Shown here: in pieces, positions 59,361 through 64,000 of the stretch
Layout: each line of letters opens with the position of its first letter
How positions within the stretch are numbered: the first letter of the stretch is position 1
Origin: Perkinsus olseni
Taxonomy: Eukaryota; Perkinsozoa; Perkinsida
Assembly (NCBI GenBank): GCA_013115125.1
Contig: JABANN010000039.1
Location: 1 to 64,000 of the forward strand
Length of the DNA stretch: 64,000 bases
Reading direction: 5' to 3'
The notes under the pieces: generated by a model
Databases searched by the model: none
What the model was told of the DNA's origin: nothing
What the model saw: only the letters and a program-made list of their open reading frames with translations
Translations under genes and position numbers: made by a program

Positions 59361-60552
59361 GTAAGATATTCCAGCTGACCAACAAGCTGCAGCGATCGCT
59401 ATCCGTGGTTCATGCCATGACCTTCATGGATGGTAATTACGACACACGGATGTGCGTAATGTCCACGGGCCGTGATAAGTGAGATTTGCACAAACCAAGT
59501 TTGGCGAAGCCGAGGCCGGAACTTCATGGCAACCTTTTTAGGGTGGCTACTAACTGGCCTGACAGACACAGCCCAGACCGAGCTGACCAAGCAGCATGAA
59601 GCCGATGAGGACACGGCTGGAAAGTGCGCGATAGTAATCAAGTGGCCCAGTCTTTTGCGTCGAGCTGATTGCTTGCCGCTGCAATGCGCTGGTAGCACGA
59701 CGCTACCGAACCGCAACGCCGCACTGAAGTCGAACTCCGTCGAAGGCTCAGAGAAGCAGTACTCTTTCGCGTAGCGATGCAGCAGCAGAGTGACTCCATC
59801 GAGTAGCATCAGTATATTATGCACAAAGCGTATAAATAGCGAAGCCTCATAGCGTGCGTGCTGATTGCTTGCGAGCCTTCGTCACATATATGCTGTGATC
59901 AACGACTTGGAGAACTTGCCCCAAAGGCCCATAGGGGGGACCAAATTGATGGGAGTTCCACCAACAGATTCCTAGTAACAGGCTAAGACCTCAACAACGT
60001 GAGCAGTATTCAGTCGTGATGCTTAATAGCTATTGAGGTGAAAAGCCAAACACCATTAAATCACCCTAGTATTGAGAAATGAAACGACCCAAGCCCACAA
60101 AATCTTAGCACGCATACACAAAAAATCTTGTGAGTGTGCGAACACGCGGTTGAGCTTTCGTGATGATTTAGTTCGCCGTATGCCAAATTGCTAAGTGCTT
60201 GAGCCACATTCAGTAAGCTGGACACAGATTTTTGTCGTGCGGCGAGCACGTCTCTCGGTCCACGAGTCTCGAAGTCACCAGGGCTCGGGCTACGCTCATC
60301 CGCGCCGACCATCCATTCACTGCACTGTCTAGCTCCGCCATGTGCGCGTCACTCAGCCGCTACCTTTGAAACCAACCGGCGATACAACTCGGACTATAAG
60401 ATCGTCCATCTGCGTAGGAGCCAGTGCAGCCAACGATGCTCTTGAGGATAACTCGTGTATGTAACGCAGATCACGTTGACGCGCTGCAGCACTCGTGTCC
60501 CGCTCAGAGTTTTCTCTGGCTTTCTCTCCCATCGGGATAACCTCAGCTCGCT
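59361..60552. other. divergent upstream region; minor ORF
   Basis: Lies between the starts of the beta-helix gene (-) and GAMT (+). A minus-strand frame at 59399-59824 (141 codons) contains MLLDGVTLLLHRYAKEYCF; an overlapping frame has a hydrophobic stretch (VLIGFMLLGQLGLGCVC). Neither is recognised and coding is doubtful. Confidence 0.35.
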
Positions 60553-61656
60553 ATGTCTCCTCCCATGCCACACACAGGTTACGATGGTTTGAACGAGACC
60601 AGCGATGCCCAGCAGTGGGGCGACATACATGAAGACTTCAATGGTGAGAGACTGGACATCGATGGTCATCCCGTCATGCAGAAGTGGGAGGTGAGCAACG
60701 TGGGAGCGCAGACATACGAAGCTTAACAGAGGCAGAAATCGTCGTCAGTGCTTCGAGAGGGGCTGTTTCTATTCTCTCCACTCAACAGTATTCTCTACTG
60801 TTGTCATAACCGCGTGCTAATCCTGATCCGGTGAATCGTGTCTTGTTTGGCAGGCGCCATACATGCACGCCCTTGCGGAGTTGGCTACGTCCAAGGGAGG
60901 CAGAGTCCTCGAGCTCGGCTTCGGGCTCGGATTGTCAGCAAGTGCTGTACAGAAGCATGACATTGACGAACACATCATCATAGAAGCTAACAAGGATGTC
61001 TTCAAACGGCTACAGGTAAACAACTATCGTACAGCGTATCTTCGCTCTTTCTCTGGAGTTTTCAGGCATTCGCGTCCCGAGCTCCACATAAAGTAACACC
61101 TATGCTGGGCTTCGCCTGCGATGTGGTCGCGACCTTGCCTGATAACAGTATCGATGGCATCCTATACGACACCTACCCTCATGATAAGGACGAGCAACAT
61201 ACACATCAGTTTAAATTTATTAAGGAGGTTGGCAGCAGCCCTTCAACCTCGAGCACGATGTTCCCCTGCCTCAGGCGTACAGGGTACTCAAACCCGGAGG
61301 AATTCTCACCTACTGCAACTTGACTTCTATAGGCGTTTTGAAAGGTATCAATTTTACCTGCCGAGTGAGACGCGATACGTTGATGATGCCGTTTGTTTCT
61401 CGCAGGAGAGTATGATACTTGGCAAGAGCTCTGGGAGAAGACGCAGCTGCCTCACGTTCGCTCGTGCGGGTTCGACGACGCTGGCATCAAGCCCTTCCGT
61501 ATTTTCCCCGTGACGCCGGCCCAGGTGAGAACCGCAGAATCTCAGCAGTCGCTTTGCAAGTTCACGTCGGACGATTCCCTATAGTATCGCCAGTGCCTTC
61601 AGGACTGCGAGTACTACGAGCACAACGAGGCGTTGATCCCCGTCCTCTACAAGTGA
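60553..61656 (+). CDS. GAMT: Guanidinoacetate N-methyltransferase
   Basis: Methylates guanidinoacetate with S-adenosylmethionine to make creatine. Six exons are set exactly: 60553-60690, 60854-61015, 61066-61227, 61275-61344, 61406-61524 and 61585-61656, all GT-AG, giving 240 residues (vertebrate GAMT is about 236). An in-frame TAA directly precedes the start ATG. Family features in order: [20 protein letters not shown], the SAM motif [73 protein letters not shown] and [10 protein letters not shown], then [13 protein letters not shown] and the C-terminal [16 protein letters not shown]. The acidic substrate-binding Asp in LYDTYP is kept. Match to animal GAMT is strong across the whole length, more than to protein-arginine methyltransferases. 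Confidence 0.95.
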
Positions 61657-62144
61657 GAGGACTACTCTGAATTCTAACAGCCGCTACCTTGGCGGCTTCA
61701 AGTTTTCGTAAGCTCCGTTGACTTACTATCGGAGGGAGTAACGACTCTAGAATAAACATGGGCTTTGAGTTTGTAGTTCGGATTTGAACGGTCGAAGTAA
61801 AGAAGATTCCGCAAGTTAGCCCCTAAGCCACATACTGTAGGCAGCAAACTTGAGCACCTCTAATGCTTATCATGATTCCATTCACTTCTCGCTGCCGTTC
61901 ATTTTAATTGCGCTCGAACTCGAGTTTTCAGGGTTACCGGTTTCGATGCAACTCCACGAGTTGTTGAGCGTGCACCAAGGAGCATAACCCACATGATTTA
62001 TTCCGTGATTTCTGGCTAACCTTAGCTATAGGCTGACCCCACTGCGAAGTAACACAAGTATGGGTATCGAAGGTGGCAATCGTAGCTTGAGAAATGCTAG
62101 GAAATATTCAGGTAATGGACATTTGCAAATATTCTTCCGAAAAA
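61657..62144. other. convergent 3' flank of GAMT and next gene
   Basis: No gene seen; the two flanking genes converge here. Confidence 0.5.
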
Positions 62145-64000
62145 TCATCTTCCACCGAACGTCCGCTGTAGCACGCCCTGTTTCTCGTACTCGCGGGGAC
62201 CGAAACCGCCAACGGGGGGTTTGGGACACTGGAACTTCTCCTCGCCCGTGGAGTCTCGGTTGATGTTGAGAGAGAGGATCTTGTTGACGAGCTCTCCTAG
62301 GGAGAGTGTAGCGCCGCCCCATGGTATGAATCTGAATACAGAAGCACATTCTCATCACGAAAACCTTCGTTAAGTGAAGCGATTTTCATGGGTTGTTCAC
62401 GGCGTTCACCCATGCCTCGCTGGATTTAAAATATGCCCTAGGTTGCACAGCGAACTACAGGGCAGCTACGCGATAATGCGACTACGGCCGTTGCTACATG
62501 GCATGGATGGACTCGGAGGCAATCGACGGAAGCTACTCCATCGCACACGACAAGTCGCGTCATATCTTCGATAGGCTAAACTACGGTCCCTTGTCGTAAC
62601 CGTCGTACGCGTTGTTCATAAGGAACGGCTGCAGCTCCTTCGTCAGGGCTTCCTGCAGGCTGGTGGTCACGTCGCTGAGACTGATCGAAATCAGACCTGC
62701 AATGGCAAATGCTGCTGACTGAAAGTAGACGGTACTCAATCAGCTACCAAGAAACTGTTCCTGAATAGTAATCTGCTGCACTGTGATGTTCTCCACCGTG
62801 ATTTGCCGTACGTAAGGATACTCTTCACTGCACACTGACTGCAGCACAACCTACGAGGACCGCCGGCTGTCGAGTCCCAAAGGGCGTGACGGCAGCGAGC
62901 CCACCTGGAAGTGCTTGTCTGTCCCGCAGCAGGCGTCCGTGTTGTCCCACAGTTTATCGCATCGCCCCGTGAACCACGTATCAGGTGTAACACACTGTCC
63001 GACGAAAAGTGAGAGCGGCAGCTCACCAATCACGCCTGACCAGAGCCTCTTATCGCCCTACTGAGGAAACAATCAACGCCTTACCTTCGATGCTCAATGC
63101 AAGCCTATTTTCCTTCGGCACCGACAGATAGATATTCTCCAGCTTAGTTGTCTTCAACCCGGTGACCCATCGAGCATTGACCTCATAAACTCGTTCACGG
63201 ACGTAGTAGAGGGAGCTGTTGCCAACACAGGGCTGCGGGGCCAAATGCATGCTGTCCACAGTGCCTGACGAGAAGGGGTATGGCGACGAGTCCTCGCCCG
63301 GATCGACTCACATGCTCCAAGCGAGCTTGGCAATGCCGCTTGCAATGCATTGTTGATTAGAGGAAGGTTCCCTCGCAGCGAGAGATTCTGCCACACATAA
63401 GAAGGATTACAAAGAGGGAATCTTTAGTTGACTTACGATGACGTCGAGGTCGACTGGTGGCATGGTCGTGTGCATGCTCCACACTATGAAGAAGATACCC
63501 CAACTCATGCCCTTGATGATCAGTACCTTAATACACCAAAAGTAAGGGACTGCACCAGACAGAAGGGACGTACCGTGCCCGTCATCCTTTGCAGTAGCCG
63601 CTTCCACAGAGGAGGCACGGCCTTGTCGGCAGCGGCATCGTTGTCACTATCGCTCGCACTCTCGTCCGTGGCTACTATCCGATACTGCGGCTTCTTGCTC
63701 TCTCCAGTAGGCACCGCTCCGCCATCGCCACCAGTAAGCTTCGAGCCTGCCAAGAGCAAGTGAGTACTGCTGCAAAGACCTCAGCTGAATTACCATGAGG
63801 GCTCTCGTATGCCTCGACCTTTCGGCGCCTCGGGCTGTTCACTATAGCCTCCATGTCCACATACTGCTCAACCTTCCGCCTGGCTGCTTCCAGCACAGCA
63901 GGAATCTTTTTCTCTGTGCCCGGGGCTGAGAGTGCCGAATCAGCGACAGATCGGCACCCGGCCACAGAGGACAGCAGCGACCGCTTCCGGTGCAGCTGTT
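62145..64000 (-). CDS. Partial membrane-anchored protein of unknown family
   Basis: I do not recognise this gene; its 5' end lies beyond the window. Minus-strand exons in order: SALSAPGTEKKIPAVLEAAR and KVEQYVDMEAIVNSPRRR (63780-63960); a Gly/Ser/Asp-rich segment with PQYRIVATDESASDSDNDAA and PPLWKRLLQRMTG (63570-63760); one membrane helix (GMSWGIFFIVWSMHTTMPP) near 63430-63510; then a luminal or extracellular part: NLSLRGNLPLINNALQAALP, LAPQPCVGNSSLYYVRERVY, LKTTKLENIYLSVPKENRL, LPLSLFVGQCVTPDTWF, RCDKLWDNTDACCGTDKHF, DVTTSLQEALTKELQPFL and ATLSLGELVNKILSLNINR, ending GVLQRTFGGR before TGA 62145-62147. The Cys pairs and N-glycosylation motifs (NLS, NSS) fit an exposed domain. A BPI/LBP-like lipid-binding fold is a weak guess. 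Confidence 0.6.

Overview
This window looks like nuclear DNA of a unicellular eukaryote, most likely an alveolate close to Perkinsus. The reasons are mixed GC content, intron-rich genes with short GT-AG introns (about 30-200 nt, some with TACTAAC/CTAAC-like branch sites), monocistronic genes on both strands, a beta-alpha fused mitochondrial-type transhydrogenase as found in apicomplexans and Entamoeba, and lineage-specific secreted and multigene families. The genus is an inference; the eukaryotic nature is read directly from the spliced genes.

Layout. 0-4.7 kb is gene-poor and holds two broken pol fragments of an LTR retrotransposon. 4.8-24 kb is a conserved housekeeping block: ribosomal protein RPL13A (-) divergent from a small Tim protein (+), a TLC-domain membrane protein (+), a large putative-Ig/beta-helix protein (+) with a tRNA-Leu antisense inside an intron, a second tRNA-Leu, a membrane RING-finger protein (-), a METTL9/DREV-type methyltransferase (-) carrying a Tc1/mariner-type transposon in an intron, and a complete 18-exon MTHFR (+). 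24-46 kb is an accessory region made of a decayed tandem array of one intronless gene family (about ten copies or pieces, all +), mixed with two kinds of secreted-protein gene, a 5'-truncated LINE and a chimeric duplicate carrying the 3' exons of MTHFR. 47-64 kb is again housekeeping: NAD(P) transhydrogenase (-), a kinesin-14 motor (-) with a tRNA-Trp antisense in an intron, a beta-helix protein (-), guanidinoacetate N-methyltransferase (+) and a partial membrane protein (-).

The most unusual signal is not a gene. At least 17 places carry the same exact 21-nt architecture: a 7-nt word X, one spacer base, the reverse complement of X, then the last 6 nt of X again (or the mirror image on the other strand). 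The word differs at every site but the 7-1-7-6 geometry is constant. At five sites (four exact units and one with a single mismatch) a paralogous copy inside this same window lacks 14 nt at that point, so each unit appears to be a 14-nt insertion (spacer + X' + 6-nt target duplication). About ten more sites fit with one or two mismatches. By simple arithmetic about 0.002 exact units would be expected by chance in 64 kb. None falls in an exon of a recognised intact gene; several lie in dead gene copies, including two in the Tc1/mariner element. Two longer perfect palindromes with the same single-base centre (24- and 16-bp arms) may be related. This points to an active, undescribed source of small palindromic insertions, either excision footprints of a hairpin-forming transposon or a fixed-geometry template switch.

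Functionally, MTHFR and GAMT both belong to one-carbon/methyl metabolism (methyl-THF supply, and creatine formation from S-adenosylmethionine) and METTL9 is a methyltransferase, but they sit far apart and nothing shows co-regulation. Splice sites for RPL13A, Tim, TLC, MTHFR and GAMT were worked out base by base; for the other intron-rich genes only the span and main exons are supported.
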